This document shows, piece after piece, positions 1-10,977 of a stretch of DNA of 64,000 bases (positions are counted from its first letter, which is position 1; each line of letters starts with the position of its first letter). Below the pieces are notes generated by a model. It was not told the origin of the DNA. It was given only the letters and a program-made list of their open reading frames with translations, and made no database searches. Where the stretch lies: contig NW_026729182.1 of assembly GCF_030272615.1 (NCBI RefSeq), positions 62,001 to 126,000 of the forward strand, written 5' to 3'. This stretch comes from Cryptomeria japonica (taxonomy: Eukaryota; Streptophyta; Pinopsida; Cupressales; Cupressaceae). Position numbers and translations under genes: made by a program.

Positions 1-1100
1 TTCATCATGTTGAGCTAATAGAGCGCCTAATGATACATTTGTTGCTGAGATATAGAGCAACAATGGTTTCTCTTTGATTGGTGATACCCATACTGGAGGA
101 TTCATGAGATATTCTTTGATTTGCATAAAATATTCTTCACATTTTTTATCCCATTTGAATGGAACATTCTTATGTAGAAGATGAGTGAATGGATGACATC
201 TATCTGCTAATTGAGAGACAAATATTTTGATTGATTGTAATCTTCCTTGTAAAGATCAAAATTGACTTATGTTCCTAGGTGACTCCATCTCCATGATGGC
301 TTTTACCTTTTCAGGATCTACTTCAATTCCATGGGCTGATATAATGTACCCAAGAAGTTTTCCAGAGGTTACTCCAAATGCACATTTCTTTGGATTTAAT
401 CTCAACTGATATCTTTCCAACCTATCAAAGATCTTGCTTAAGATGTTCAAATGTTCTTGTCTTGTATGAGATTTTGCAACTATATCATCTACATAATCTT
501 CCATAAATGTATGCATCATATCATGGAAAATTGTTGTCATGGCCCTTTGATAAGTTGCTCCTGCATTCTTAAGCCCAAATGGCATAACATTGCAGCAATA
601 AGTACCCCATGCAGAGGTGAATGTTATGTTTTTTTGATCTCCAGGGGAAATTCTTATTTGATTGTATCCTAAGAAGCCATCCATTAATGAAAACATCTCA
701 TGCCCTGCTAATAAGTCCACAATTATATCAATGTTTGGTAGTGGGAAATCATCTTTGGGGCATGCTTTGTTCAAATCTTTGAAATCGGTGTAGACTCTTA
801 TGCTTTTATCCGGCTTTGACACTGGTACAATGCTTGAAACCCATTCTGGATAGGCAATAGGTCTTATGAAACCCACCTCTAATAGTTTCTTTAGCTCAGC
901 TTTTACAAGAAGAGCAATGTGTGGATGCATCTTCCTTAGCTTTTTCTTAACTGGTTTTTCTTTTAAATCCATATTGAGATGATGCATTATAAGATCTGGA
1001 TTAAGTCCAGGCATGTCAGCATAGGACCAAGCAAAATTTATTTGTCTTTGACTGAAGAGTTCTATGTATTCTTTCCTCTCTTTATCTGATAATGAGGCAG
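1..1100 (-). pseudogene. Element A reverse transcriptase (pol, partial)
   Basis: RNA-directed DNA polymerase of a Ty3/gypsy element. An open stretch at 256-1014 carries, in order, HPHIALLVKAELKKLLEVGF, SKPDKSIRVYTDFKDLNKAC, GYNQIRI, VMPFGLKNAGATYQRAM and the catalytic YVDDIV. After an in-frame TGA at 256 (RSLQGRL would be expected, so CGA to TGA is likely) the same frame stays open to position 1, with LADRCHPFTHLLHKNVPF and LLLYISATNVSLGALLAQHD. That is the connection and start of the RNase H region. Upstream, frame-shifted remnants of the usual FAWSYADMPGL lead-in reach about 1100. RNase H and integrase would lie before the window start. Confidence 0.9.
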
Positions 1101-1261
1101 CAGAATAAAGTATCTTGGGATCCTTTGATGTTCCAATGTTTATTGCTTCTATTGGTTCTATTAGAATAGCAGATCTCTCCTATTTTTTCGACTGGAAAGT
1201 TTGGCAATCTCTTGACTGTAAGAAACGTTACTTGATTCGACAAAGGAAGATATCTTAGGTC

Positions 1262-1785
1262 TTATGGGTTCGACAACATTAAGATACACAATAAGTCATG
1301 ATCATTGGAAAAGACGTCTAAGTTAGGGTTTTCTAGATTATCCCAATCAATTAATTTAGGATGAAGAATGGGTAAGTCATAATCATTGTCATCGTTAGGT
1401 GCTTCAAAATTCATGACATAATGGTCATAATTTGGAGTAGAGTAGGTAATGTCATAGATAGAATTATCTTGAGGATTATCTCTCCCAAGTATTCTCCAAT
1501 CTGTTCTAAAGAAATTAGTATTAGCATTTTGTGGTTCACACTCAAATGGATCTTCATCTGACGTTTGTCCCTTAAATGAATGGATTATATCAACACACAC
1601 GTCTTTAGTACTGCAAGATCCTTCTTGATTATTTTCAATAAATTCATTTGCATTTTGAAGTTGACATACTGGTGCACATGATATAGAGAATTCTTTTGCT
1701 AGATTTTGTCTTCTTTCAAACTCAGTTTCTTCTGGACTAATAGTCAATTCTACTTGACTATCTCTTAGTTCTTCTATGGTTCTAC
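1262..1785 (-). pseudogene. Element A gag-pol linker, downstream half of the D1-split ORF
   Basis: Open frame encoding an acidic, low-complexity stretch (TIEELRDSQVELTISPEE near the start) between the protease and RT regions. I recognise no domain. The frame begins directly at the D1 insertion site. Its first codons after the target duplication continue the frame of the segment at 5254-5652, so this is the downstream half of one ancient ORF. It ends in a stop at 1262, and frames are broken from there to the RT. Confidence 0.6.
1781..1785. repeat. Target site duplication of D1 (left copy, TCTAC)
   Basis: The five bases before the D1 terminal TG are TCTAC; the five after its terminal CA (5254-5258) are TCTGC. 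One mismatch in five fits an old 5-bp integrase duplication. Confidence 0.7.
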
Positions 1786-2237
1786 TGTGAGATTTTTCCA
1801 AGATCAAGAGCTCAATGAAAAGTACAATAGAGACAAAATATAGGATAATAATAAACTATATTCTCATCAATAGATAAATGATCAATTGTTCCATTTTACA
1901 TAGAATGTAGATGAGCCTACTTATATAGGCAAGGCTTATGGATATGTGAGTACACAAACATGACATGTGGCTCAATAAGAAACAAGGGTAGGTAGGAAAT
2001 AAGTGTGGGTAGTTAGGAGAAACAATATAATAGTCTACATGAGGTGGATCACCCACTGAATGTGGAGTGTAACAACAAGATCAACACCATAAAAGGTGGA
2101 AATTCTCCTACACACACTATCTCAATGTGGCACAAACACCCAAGTGTCTCATACCCAAACTACTATGAAATGCATTTCCTAAGTAAACTTAAGTAAAGTG
2201 TAATAATATCCATGATGAATAATTATTTACACCAACA
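1786..2237 (-). repeat. D1 3' LTR
   Basis: 452 bp, TGTGAGA...CACCAACA on the plus strand, paired with 4802-5253. A TATATAAG-like box lies on the minus strand near 1918-1930 (plus strand CTTATATAGGC). Internal DNA right after it (plus CCCCTCCTTAAG) is the complement of a purine tract AAGGAGGGG, the plus-strand primer. Confidence 0.92.
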
Positions 2238-2764
2238 CCCCTCCTTAAGTGCAACTTAGGGGAATGCACTTAAGTCTACAATGCAACTAAGCAATGCAAG
2301 ATGGGTCCCAGCTACTAGGCCATGTTAGGTACCCATGTACAAATGCAAATGCATGCAAACCAATGCAATGAAATCTCTCACAAAGTGGGGAAAGAGAGAA
2401 AAAACCAATGGGAAAAAACCCTCCCCCAAAAGAGAGATGAAAACTAGATACAAAGAACTCTCATAGAAGTATGTGAGGAACAAAACCCCATGTGAGGAAA
2501 AAGTCCCCCCATATGAGAGAAGAAGAGAAGCTAGGAAGCCCCCCCTCAATGTGGAATCTGCACCAATGATAGAAGCTCGATGTATGAAGAAACTGCTCCA
2601 CGAACGTCGAACAACATTCCTTCCCTTAGGAAGAAACAAAATTCTCCCCAATCATGAAGGGAAGATGTATGAAGAAAACTCATGATGAAAGGAATCTTTG
2701 AAAACTGTTCAAGTGTCCCCATGTCGATGCTGAAAGATACCCCCTCCAAAGGTGGTAAACTATG
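2238..2764 (-). other. D1 internal 3' region, no intact gene
   Basis: Polypurine tract at the left edge, then a stretch also present in D2 (17000-17520). Reading frames on both strands are short and shifted relative to the D2 copy, so I do not call a gene. Confidence 0.5.
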
Positions 2765-3022
2765 CTACACTGCTGAAAAAGGCACTCCAAGATCTAGTGG
2801 AGATGGATGTAGAACATGTCCCAAAGACTCACATGTCTCCTCAAAAAATAAAGAGACCTCCTCCAACTGCTGTACATAAGTATCCAAAATCATGTCAATC
2901 TCGAAAGAATGATCATTTAGAGAATTAACAAGAGGGTTAGAGTGTTCCCTCGCAACAATCGAAGAAGGATCACCTTCATCAAATAGAAGATGAATGTCAT
3001 CAATGAAGTCTCCCAAATCTGC
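2765..3022 (-). pseudogene. D1 acidic ORF remnant (C-terminal part)
   Basis: Encodes a peptide with DDIHLLFDEGDPSSIVAREH and YVQQLEEVSLFFEETCESL, nearly the same as residues late in the D2 acidic ORF (17521-18246). Function unknown. In D1 the gag frame runs straight into this segment near 3020-3046, so the zinc-knuckle/protease region and the first half of the acidic ORF, present in D2, have been deleted. Its survival in both copies marks it as a regular part of this family rather than random sequence. Confidence 0.55.
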
Positions 3023-3029
3023 AATGCCA

Positions 3030-3656
3030 CTAATGCTTGAGACTTAGAAGCCTTAAGAATGCCCATGCTTATCAACTTAGTTTGTTCCATCATCAACATT
3101 TCATTGAAAGCATCAAATGTAGGCATTGTGTAGCTTGAACCCATTGTCATCCTATGGGTTTGGAAACTAGAAACAAATGCTACATATTCTTGTGGAAGCT
3201 TGCCTATCAAGTTGAATATCAATTGAGTATCCTTCTTATCAATGCCACAATCTTTGAGTTGTGCCCTCAACTCATTTGCCTTAGTGACATAATCTTGTAT
3301 AGTATCAAAGTTCTTGGGATCTAACATGGTGAGATCACTATCAATTTGATATCCCCTATCTCATCAACTTGACCATATAAGTCTTGAAACTTTTGCCAAG
3401 CATCCTTGATTAGAGTACATTTCTCAATATGAAAAATGAGATCCTTTGATACATACTTTCTTAAGGTACCAATTGCCATGATATTTTTAGTAAGCCAATC
3501 CAAGTGACCAACTGGATCAACCTTAGGATCAGCAGGAGCAACAATAGTTCCATCAATGTAATGAGTTAGTCCTTTTTACATAAGTTTACTCCATGCATCA
3601 ATTTTCCAAGTAGCATAATTATGAGGAGTTAAGAGAGGAAACTTAAAAAAACCCAT
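3030..3656 (-). pseudogene. D1 copia-type gag
   Basis: Capsid-like polyprotein of Ty1/copia elements (UBN2/gag-polypeptide type, family known from other plant elements). The ATG at 3656 begins MGFFKFPLLTPHN. Later blocks include KYVSKDLIFHIEKCTLIKDA, WQKFQDLYGQVDEI, FDTIQDYVTKANELRAQLKD and FNLIGKLPQEYVAFVSSFQ. The frame is broken by a stop near 3578 (KLM then TAA before KGLTHY) and a frameshift near 3330-3345. D2 has the same protein with a nearly intact frame. The C-terminal zinc knuckle is lost in the deletion noted for the acidic ORF. Confidence 0.85.
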
Positions 3657-4786
3657 AGAAGCAAAAATGAAGGAACACAAGAGCACAAAAGCACAAGAGA
3701 CACCCCCCAAAATTCACTCAATCAAAGTACCCCCCCCCAAAATGATGATTTTGGCACTTTATATGTAGTGCATGTACAATAGGCCACTTCCAAACAATGG
3801 CAAGGTGGAATTTTGATTTTGTTTTACAACTGCCCCAATAGGCTGAGAACTTCAAAGAAAAAGATTAGAAAGATAGATCTATGCAATACAAATGCCAAAT
3901 TGGCCAAATAAGACCATATGACAAAAGCAAAATTTCTACCCACAATTGCTGCAAACTGATAGCATATTTTGAGAGTAGACAAAAAATAATGTACTTTCAA
4001 AAAAAATGACACTTGAAAAGGAGTTCGTATGAGCCTGAATGGAGACCTGGAAGTTGCAGAAATGAGGATTAGACAGGTACAGTCACCAAAAACTGAGAAT
4101 TATGAAAAGATGTCCATCAAAATCATAAAATAATTCCACCACATGAAAGTACACCAAATTATAGCCCATTTCAAAAAAAATTCACCAAAAAAGGAGCAAA
4201 AATGAGCAAGATATGGCCATTTGAAGTTGAATTGCAAAATCAAAAAGCTCAATGAGAGGGGCCTGCAAAATTTTTGAAAAAATGATGACATGAACAAACT
4301 GTGGGGTTAAATTTGGCGGTTGTATGACCGTCGCCCAAACTTCATGGCTGACTGGGTGCTGATGTGGCACTGACTATGCAAGTGATTTGGCAGGTGATGT
4401 GGTAGCCAACTAGGCTGCTGATGTGGCAGGGTGATTTGGCAGCCAGCTGGACTATTGATGTGGCACTGACTATGCGCTGCTGACTAGGAAGAAGGTACGG
4501 ATCCCAAAAAATAATTTCCAAAATTTTTGTTTTTATTTATTTTTTGGATAAGAAATCCGAAAATTCCATACCGTACCGCCCAAATTGGGCAGAAAATTTC
4601 CTCCACACCCAAAAATAAATTTTTGCCAAAATAGGTCAAATTTATACTTGATTTTTATGGAAATGGCCTCCTAGACGCAATGGTGAGGTCGAAAACGCTC
4701 TAAGATTCCTCCAAAAAATACAGTCCCTTAAATTCAAAAATAGAAGCCTTCCACAATGTCTCCAAAAACCAATCAATGAAGCCCTA
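3657..4786 (-). other. D1 leader region
   Basis: About 1.1 kb between the primer binding site and gag. Short degenerate direct repeats containing GATGTGGCA / TGACTATGC lie at 4360-4480. No credible coding frame on either strand. Confidence 0.5.
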
Positions 4787-4800
4787 ATGGCTCTGATACT
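4787..4800 (-). promoter_or_regulatory. D1 primer binding site (initiator-Met tRNA type)
   Basis: The plus strand reads ATGGCTCTGATACT, whose complement AGTATCAGAGCCAT matches the usual plant copia PBS TGGTATCAGAGC except at its first bases. It abuts the right LTR and defines it as the 5' LTR. Confidence 0.8.
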
Positions 4801-4801
4801 A

Positions 4802-5253
4802 TGTGAGATTTTGCCAAGATCAAGAGCTCAATGAAAAGTACAATAGAGATAAAATATAGGATAAGAATAAACTGTATTCTCATCAATAGATAAATGATCA
4901 ATTGTTCCATTTTACATACAATGTAGATGAGCCTGCTTATATAGGCAAGGCTTATGGATATGTGAGCACACAAACATGACATGTGGCTCAATAAGAAACA
5001 AGGTTAGGTAGGAAATAGGTATGGGTAGGTAGGAGAAACAATATAATAGTCCACATGAGGTGGACCACCCACTGAATGTGGAGTGTAACAACAAGATCAA
5101 CACCATAAAAAGTGGAAATTTTCCTACACACACTATCCCAATGTGGCACAAACACCCAAGTGTCTCATACCCAAACTACTATGAAATGCATTTCCTAAGT
5201 AAACTTAAGTAAAGTGTAATAATATCCATGATGAATAATTATTTACACCAACA
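4802..5253 (-). repeat. D1 5' LTR
   Basis: 452 bp, same length as the left LTR, no indels between them, ends TG...CA, adjoining the PBS. Confidence 0.92.
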
Positions 5254-5652
5254 TCTGCCATACCTTGGTACATCTTTCTCTTTATTTGATAAAAATCTGA
5301 TATTTCCAGATGCTTGATCTATATGTGTTTTTGCTTCTTGTGGGGTTATTTCTTTGTCTTTGTCATCCTCTTTCTTTTGTTGTCTTGTATATGCCTCTTT
5401 TCTCTTGATTCTGAGTTCTTCTTGTCTTCTTTCTAACTCCATCTTTTGTTTTGTAATAAACAAGTCTTCCTTTGTGATGGCTGCTTTCTCTTCATTTCTT
5501 TCTTCACTTGATATACTAGATGAGACATCTGGACCCCATTCATATTCATTTGAATCTATCTCTGAACCATTGTCTAGGGCTATACCACTATACCACACAA
5601 GAATGTTGTATGGTGCAAAAAGTTCTCTAATTTCTGTCATCTCAGTTTTCAC
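5254..5652 (-). pseudogene. Element A gag-pol linker, upstream half of the D1-split ORF
   Basis: Open frame with a charged, probably coiled-coil stretch (KQKMELERRQEELRIKRK, then KKEDDKDKEITPQ) and a more acidic beginning (LDNGSEIDSNEYEWGPDVSS). It reads into the D1 LTR and stops there. Without D1 and one target duplication it continues in frame into 1262-1780. Upstream (5653-5960) the same frame continues with a few stops, rich in Lys/Glu/Gln, to the G-patch. Likely a structural linker of the polyprotein; no enzyme motif seen. Confidence 0.6.
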
Positions 5653-5964
5653 TGCTTCTGGAATATCTTGTTCAGATTTTCTACTTGTTGATATTCCTTG
5701 AACTTGTTGACAAGATTCTTCTTTTCTTTTGATTGCAATCTCTTATTCTTGTTTCTCAGGTTCTTCTTGTTTCCGCTTATTGGCTACTATTTTTGCTGCT
5801 TGCTGTAGCTTTTCTATCCATTGTTCTTCTTTAGAGACTGATTTCTTTCTCCACTTTGGCTGTTTATGATTATGTTGCTTTTGATTTGTTTTTAGATATC
5901 CAAGCCCTGATTTATCTTCTTTAGATTGTGAGTGGGGACAAATAGGTTTTGAAATACCTTGATT

Positions 5965-7130
5965 TCATTTACCAATTGGTCCTTTTCCTTCATATCCCAT
6001 TTTTTGCATGATTTTATAACCATTGCCATATTGTTCTATGGGAATATTGACTTCTGTAGCTGTTGCTCTAGTTTCATTTTCATCTTTGTACAACCAACCA
6101 AGAATGTCCTTGTCTTCGGTTTCTTCTTCAAGGGTTCCAGCTCTAACAAATGCTCCATTAAATATATCTTTTGATTTCTCTGAGGTATTTGATTGGATAT
6201 TTGCAGGCTTTCCATATGACTTAGGTGAAAGTGGAAAATTATGCAAAGAATATTTTCCCATTCCTTCTTCATTCAATTTGAGCTTTTTCTCAAAGGTTTC
6301 CCATAACTTTTCTTGAATTTCTTTGGTAGGATATACTAACTCTCCGTTATGTGGAACTCTTGTATCTTGTGTTGGCTTCAGATTATTGCAATATTGGCTA
6401 GAGTATACAATTATAGTGACCTCTTGTCCTTCATGAGGAAATTTTACACATTGATGATATGTAGAAGGAACTGCTTGCATGGTGTGAATCCACGGTCTTC
6501 CCAGAAGAATGTTGTAAGAGAGGTTCAAATCTAAAACTTAACATAATGTATTCCTTTCCATAGGTCCTATTTTGATTGGCAACACCATAGTTCCTTTAGA
6601 AGAACACTTTGCTTCATCATAAGCTTTAATAGTTATTTTCTTATTTGGATCTACTGCATTTTCTGAATATCCCAAAACTTTTATTAAACTTAATGCACAA
6701 ATGTCTAAGCCTGCTCCACCATCTATGAGTACGCATTTGACACGATTTTTATTAATGGGGACTTCAACATGTAAAGGAGCATTGTGAGGATGTTGCAAGG
6801 ATGCGTCATCCTTTTCAGAAAATGATAAGAAATGACAGGCTATAAGGTGTCCCACCATGTTTTGGAATTGATCCACATCCATGTCTTTTGGAACTGTTGT
6901 TTCCACTAAATATTTTTCCAAAATTTCCTTATGCATAGGTGAAACTTCGAGAAATTCCAAAATGATATTTGAGTGGGTATTCTTTGTAATTGCTCTACTA
7001 GATTGTATTGTTGTGAAGTGGATGTTGAGTCTTTTATTATACCCGGAAAGGTGACCTTTTCTTTGCTTCTCGTAATGACATTGATTGGCTCTGAAGGTGG
7101 ATTATCTTTAACAATGATGACATTTACCAC
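5965..7130 (-). pseudogene. Element A protease plus G-patch region
   Basis: Retropepsin-like aspartic protease followed by a G-patch RNA-binding motif. The active-site block is VKCVLIDGGAGLDICAL (D-G-G in place of the common D-S/T-G); ILLGRPWIH is the downstream flap-distal motif of gypsy proteases. The G-patch is [18 protein letters not shown] near 5970-6030. The two open frames 6538-6960 and 5965-6528 are in register and separated by a single stop (VMF-type region, TAA at 6538). A frameshift lies near 6930-6960, upstream of which 6961-7130 gives a proline/serine-rich spacer. A G-patch next to a retroviral-type protease is known in some retroviruses and plant gypsy elements. Confidence 0.8.
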
Positions 7131-7310
7131 ATCATCATATGTATGTGTAGTTCACTTTGGGTTTTCTTTGTCATCTTTTAATTGGGATGGTTCACCTTTT
7201 TCATAATTTAGGAGTGGAGTTTTGAAAGCTAGGTGTGATTTGTTTATCTTATGGCTATCCATCATGATAGTTCCATTATCGATTAGATCTTGGATAAGGT
7301 GTTTCAATCT

Positions 7311-8794
7311 CTAACAATCATTTGTTTGGTGTCCTTTATTCCGATGGTAATTACAAAAATGATTGTTATTCCACCAATTAGGATTGATTAGTGGTTCATA
7401 ACTTCTTGCTTCTAGTAAAACAATCGATTTGTTTGCAAGAAGAGTTTTTAAAGCTGATTCTAATGGTTCTCCAATGTTTGTGAATTTCCTGCGAGGATTG
7501 GAGAAGAAATACTTGACTTTATTGCTTTCTTGATTGTTATTGTTTGGGATTTGACTTGATAGATTAAAAATTGGTTGTTGTTTCGTAGCATTATTTTCGT
7601 CATTTCCTCCATTGATGGCATTCTTATTCTTTGACCAAAATTTAGGTTTGTCATTGTTGTTGTTATAATAATTATTGTAAAGGTTTAGCTCTCCTTTCTT
7701 TACCATCACATCTTCTATTTTCAGACCATTCTCAATCATCTTGATGAAAGAGGGAGGACACTGCATTTTTAGTTGATAACTCATCTCACTGATAAGATTA
7801 TCAATGAATATGTCCATCTTTTCTTGATCAGGTACATTTCTTGGATACCTATTAAACATCCATTTCCGTCATTGCAAGAAGATCATAAAAGATTCACCAT
7901 TCTTTTTTTTAACATATCATAAATCCAGCATTGTTATCTCATTCCTTACATTGTAGGAATACTGTGAAATAAATCTATTCATGAGTTCTTCAAAAGATTT
8001 GATTTTGGATGGTAATCTTGATAACCATTCCATTGATTGCTACTCCTAGGGAAAAGACACATTAGATAAAGTTTCGTTGTGCATGAATTCCATACTCATA
8101 GTACAAAAACTCCCTAATGTGATCTCGAGGATCCGATTTTCCATCGTATTTATCATACTTAGGGATCTCGCAATGCTGTGGAAATGATGCCATATTCAAA
8201 TTTTTATTGAAAGGATATGGGCAGATATGTTCTAATGAATACTTCTTGGAGCTTGTTCCCTTTCATATCTTGTATCTATTGTTGTAGAGTTTGCATTTGT
8301 TGAGTCAGGTTTAACAACGAATTATCCATATAGTTTCTCCTTATTTCTTCGTAAGTTCTTTTATCACTATGCTCTTTTCTTGTGTCATCCCATTCTTTTC
8401 TTGTTTCTTCATGACTTTCTTTGTTCACATCTTCATTATTTGGATCATCTGTGTTTTGGGTGTTACTTGCCTCCACATCTTGTTTCAAGCTTTCTATGTT
8501 AAATTCTTGTGGTAATTTATCTCTTGATTTTGCTAGCATCAAAAGATATTTCTCTTTTTGTTTTGCCAATAATTTTTCCATTAGTCTATAAAATTTGAAA
8601 TCTTGCTCGAGGTCTCTAATGGTGCTATTGACTACTTCTTCGTCAATAGTGATATACCCAAAAGTTTGGAATATCGGATTATCTTCTTCTTCCATTTGTT
8701 TTTGTTGTTTTCTAAGTTGTTCGTATTGAGCTCTAGAGTCTAAACTGGCATGTGATTGTTTCATATTTTTTGAAGTTTTCAAAGGACAAGTCAA
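7311..8794 (-). pseudogene. Element A gag
   Basis: Structural polyprotein. The N-terminal part (8276-8794) is charged and helical: FYRLMEKLLAKQKEKYLLML, preceded by YEQLRKQQKQMEEED. The C-terminal part (7311-7859) has MFNRYPRNVPDQEKMDIFID, an Asn-rich spacer (YNNYYNNNNDKPKFW) and a knuckle-like CNYHRNKGHQTNDC. The two parts are in different frames, and 7860-8275 is broken by stops and shifts but keeps gag-like pieces (RFISQYSYNVRNEI). The knuckle has the C-x-Y-H...G-H...C pattern common in Tat-type plant elements. Not functional as it stands. Confidence 0.75.
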
Positions 8795-8994
8795 TAGGTG
8801 ATTGTTGGCTTAGGAAGATATGCCTTGTGATTTTACCACTATTGTTTGTTCGCCGTGATAAAGCGTCTCTTTGTTGAAAAGCACGTCCTTGCAAAATTTC
8901 TCCATCAAACTCTGTTTTGTTACCACATAAGTAGTGATGAAAACTGTGTAGGAATGTCCTATGTCTTAATAAGATCTTGTAATTTATATACAAG

Positions 8995-10589
8995 AATCTT
9001 ATTCTTTTCTAGGTAGCTTTATAACTGGGTTTTCTATTCTTAAGGCGATACTTAAAATTCATATAAGCATCTGATAGTTCACAAGTTTGTTTGATTCCAA
9101 TGTTGGTGCAATTCTGATTTTGATATGACCTAAGTTCAAAAATAGGAAAGATATATCCAAGATAATGAACATAAGATTAATTGATCACGCTTTGTGATAG
9201 AGGATTTTCTATATCCTGATGAGAGACTTGACAATGATGTTGATTTTTTTGCACTTAAAATGTTTGAATCAAGAGCTTGCTGAATGCTTATGCTTATGGA
9301 AACTTTTCAGAAAGAGCCTATTGGATTAGTGACCCAATTGTTGAACTAGTTTGAAAATGTGTGATTGTTTAGAGACAAATCTACTCAAGAAGTGTTTTGA
9401 TACTGATGTTGAAATTTTGGTTTGATATGCTTTTTAGAAATTGAAAACACTTTTGTGCTAACTCTTGTGGCAAAGAGTGTTAACTTATGGGATAAAAGTG
9501 TTGTTTTGTTGTTTGAAAGCGCCATTCTGATTATGTTTCAAGGATTCTTCTCAAATCCTTCAGCAAGTTGTTGGATTTTTGTTCATTTTTTTAGAAGATG
9601 ATTTTTTTCAATTTTTTACCATTTTGAACATGTCATAGACATAGAAGACACAATTTTTTTGAAAAAAAAAATGCATAAGCAAGTACAAATCCTATGGCAG
9701 GCTAAGACAATAATCGTTGAATCTCACATGGGGTTTCTCCCCGAGGCTACACTATTCAAAAAGGATATTTAGATGCTTGACCCCACTGGCTCCACCCTCG
9801 ACACTCGCTTCTCTGGGGAAGCCAAGCACCATTTTCCATGAAAACTCCCCATGAAAAACTTTATATCTCTTCTAAGAACCATTTGTGTGTGAGCCGCTTC
9901 AGAGGTCTGACCTCCCACGTCAACAACTAGAAGGATTTTGGGAACTATTAAAAGTAGTTTTTAGTAAAGGCTTCCGGTCATGTGACCATACATGTGACAC
10001 TTTCAGCTCTGTAATTACAGAAGGTTCCCAGCCTATAGAGGTTACACTCCATAGGGTTTACGGGGAAACATAGTGTTTGTATGAACTTATCAACACATGT
10101 TGCTTGTGACTTTTGTCACAAACATGATTTATTTAGAGTGGATTGGAAGGACTCGGTATTAGCCCGTTTCCACTTTGGGTCGTTCCCTTCTCACTGGCCC
10201 CCTCAAGGTAGCTTGGGAAGGCATTCCCTCTAAAGGTTATACATAAAAGAAAGTAGGCCTAGTTTTCTAATCACCGTATAATGGTGAGAGCATACTTACC
10301 TACTACTTCATCAAGCATGAAAAACCCGTCCATTTTAGCTTTTGTAACATCTATATGCAACTATTTTAAAGAAGTCACTCAAAAATGCAAGTTGCATGCT
10401 GTTAATTTATCCCCCTTAGTTAAGCTAAATGAGCATAACATGATGTGTTACTTTCCAAATTAGGACTCTTAATAAACTAGGTGAGGAAATGCATGAATTT
10501 TTATTTAAAATAACCCTGCACATGCATTTCCGTAGTTTGAAAAATTTAAGTTCTTGGACATTCGGACCTACAATAAAATTTTGTTAGTT
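8995..10589 (-). other. Element A 5' leader
   Basis: About 1.6 kb between gag and the tandem-repeat block, with no coherent coding frame on the minus strand. A plus-strand frame at 9885-10073 has no family resemblance. Long leaders are usual in this element class. Confidence 0.5.
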
Positions 10590-10910
10590 ATTCTAACAAA
10601 TGCGTTGTCTTTCACCTCAAAAGCGCTAACCTAAAGGACAAAAGCACTAACCTAAAACACAAAAACGCTTCTCTGCGGACTAATAAGTGATAATTCTCTG
10701 ACAAAAGCGTTAACCAAACTAACAAATGCACGAACCTGAATGACAAAAGCATTGTTTTGAAGATTAAATGCGTTAATTTACAGACAAAAGCACTAACCTA
10801 AATGACACATGTGCTAACCTGAAGGACAAAAGCGCTAACCTATCAAATAAAAGGGTTGTCCGAATTCACACAGGCATGAATCTGTATTACAAATGCGTTA
10901 AATTTTCTTT
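10590..10910 (-). repeat. Degenerate short tandem repeats in element A leader
   Basis: A motif close to ACAAAAGCGCTAACCTAA recurs about a dozen times with spacing near 20-40 bp (for example near 10618, 10640, 10662, 10702, 10725, 10742, 10783, 10804 and 10829), with copies such as ACAAAAGCACTAACCTAA and ACAAATGCGTTA. Confidence 0.65.
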
Positions 10911-10956
10911 TTGCTAGAATTAGATAGGATATTAGAAAGAATATGCGAGGCTCTGA

Positions 10957-10974
10957 GCCCCACGGTGGGCGCTA
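10957..10974 (-). promoter_or_regulatory. Element A primer binding site
   Basis: The minus strand reads TAGCGCCCACCGTGGGGC, one base from the familiar plant gypsy phrase TGGCGCCCACCGTGGGGC. It lies 3 bases inside the 5' LTR and fixes the element orientation. Confidence 0.8.
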
Positions 10975-10977
10975 AAA

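Larger units (their letters stand above)
1786..5253 (-). mobile_element. Copia-type non-autonomous LTR retrotransposon D1, nested in A
   Basis: 3468-bp element with two 452-bp LTRs (TG...CA), a 5-bp target duplication with one mismatch, an iMet-type primer binding site beside the right LTR and a purine tract beside the left LTR. These fix the minus orientation. The internal region (about 2.56 kb) codes only for a copia-type gag and the tail of an acidic ORF. No protease, integrase, RT or RNase H is visible, so mobilisation would need a partner. By eye the two LTRs differ at about 16 sites with no indels (about 3.5%). D2 at 16490-20753 is a longer relative. Confidence 0.9.

Noticed and set aside
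451-672. Plus-strand frame over the RT of element A
   Set aside because: Shadow of the minus-strand RT, which has the conserved motifs.
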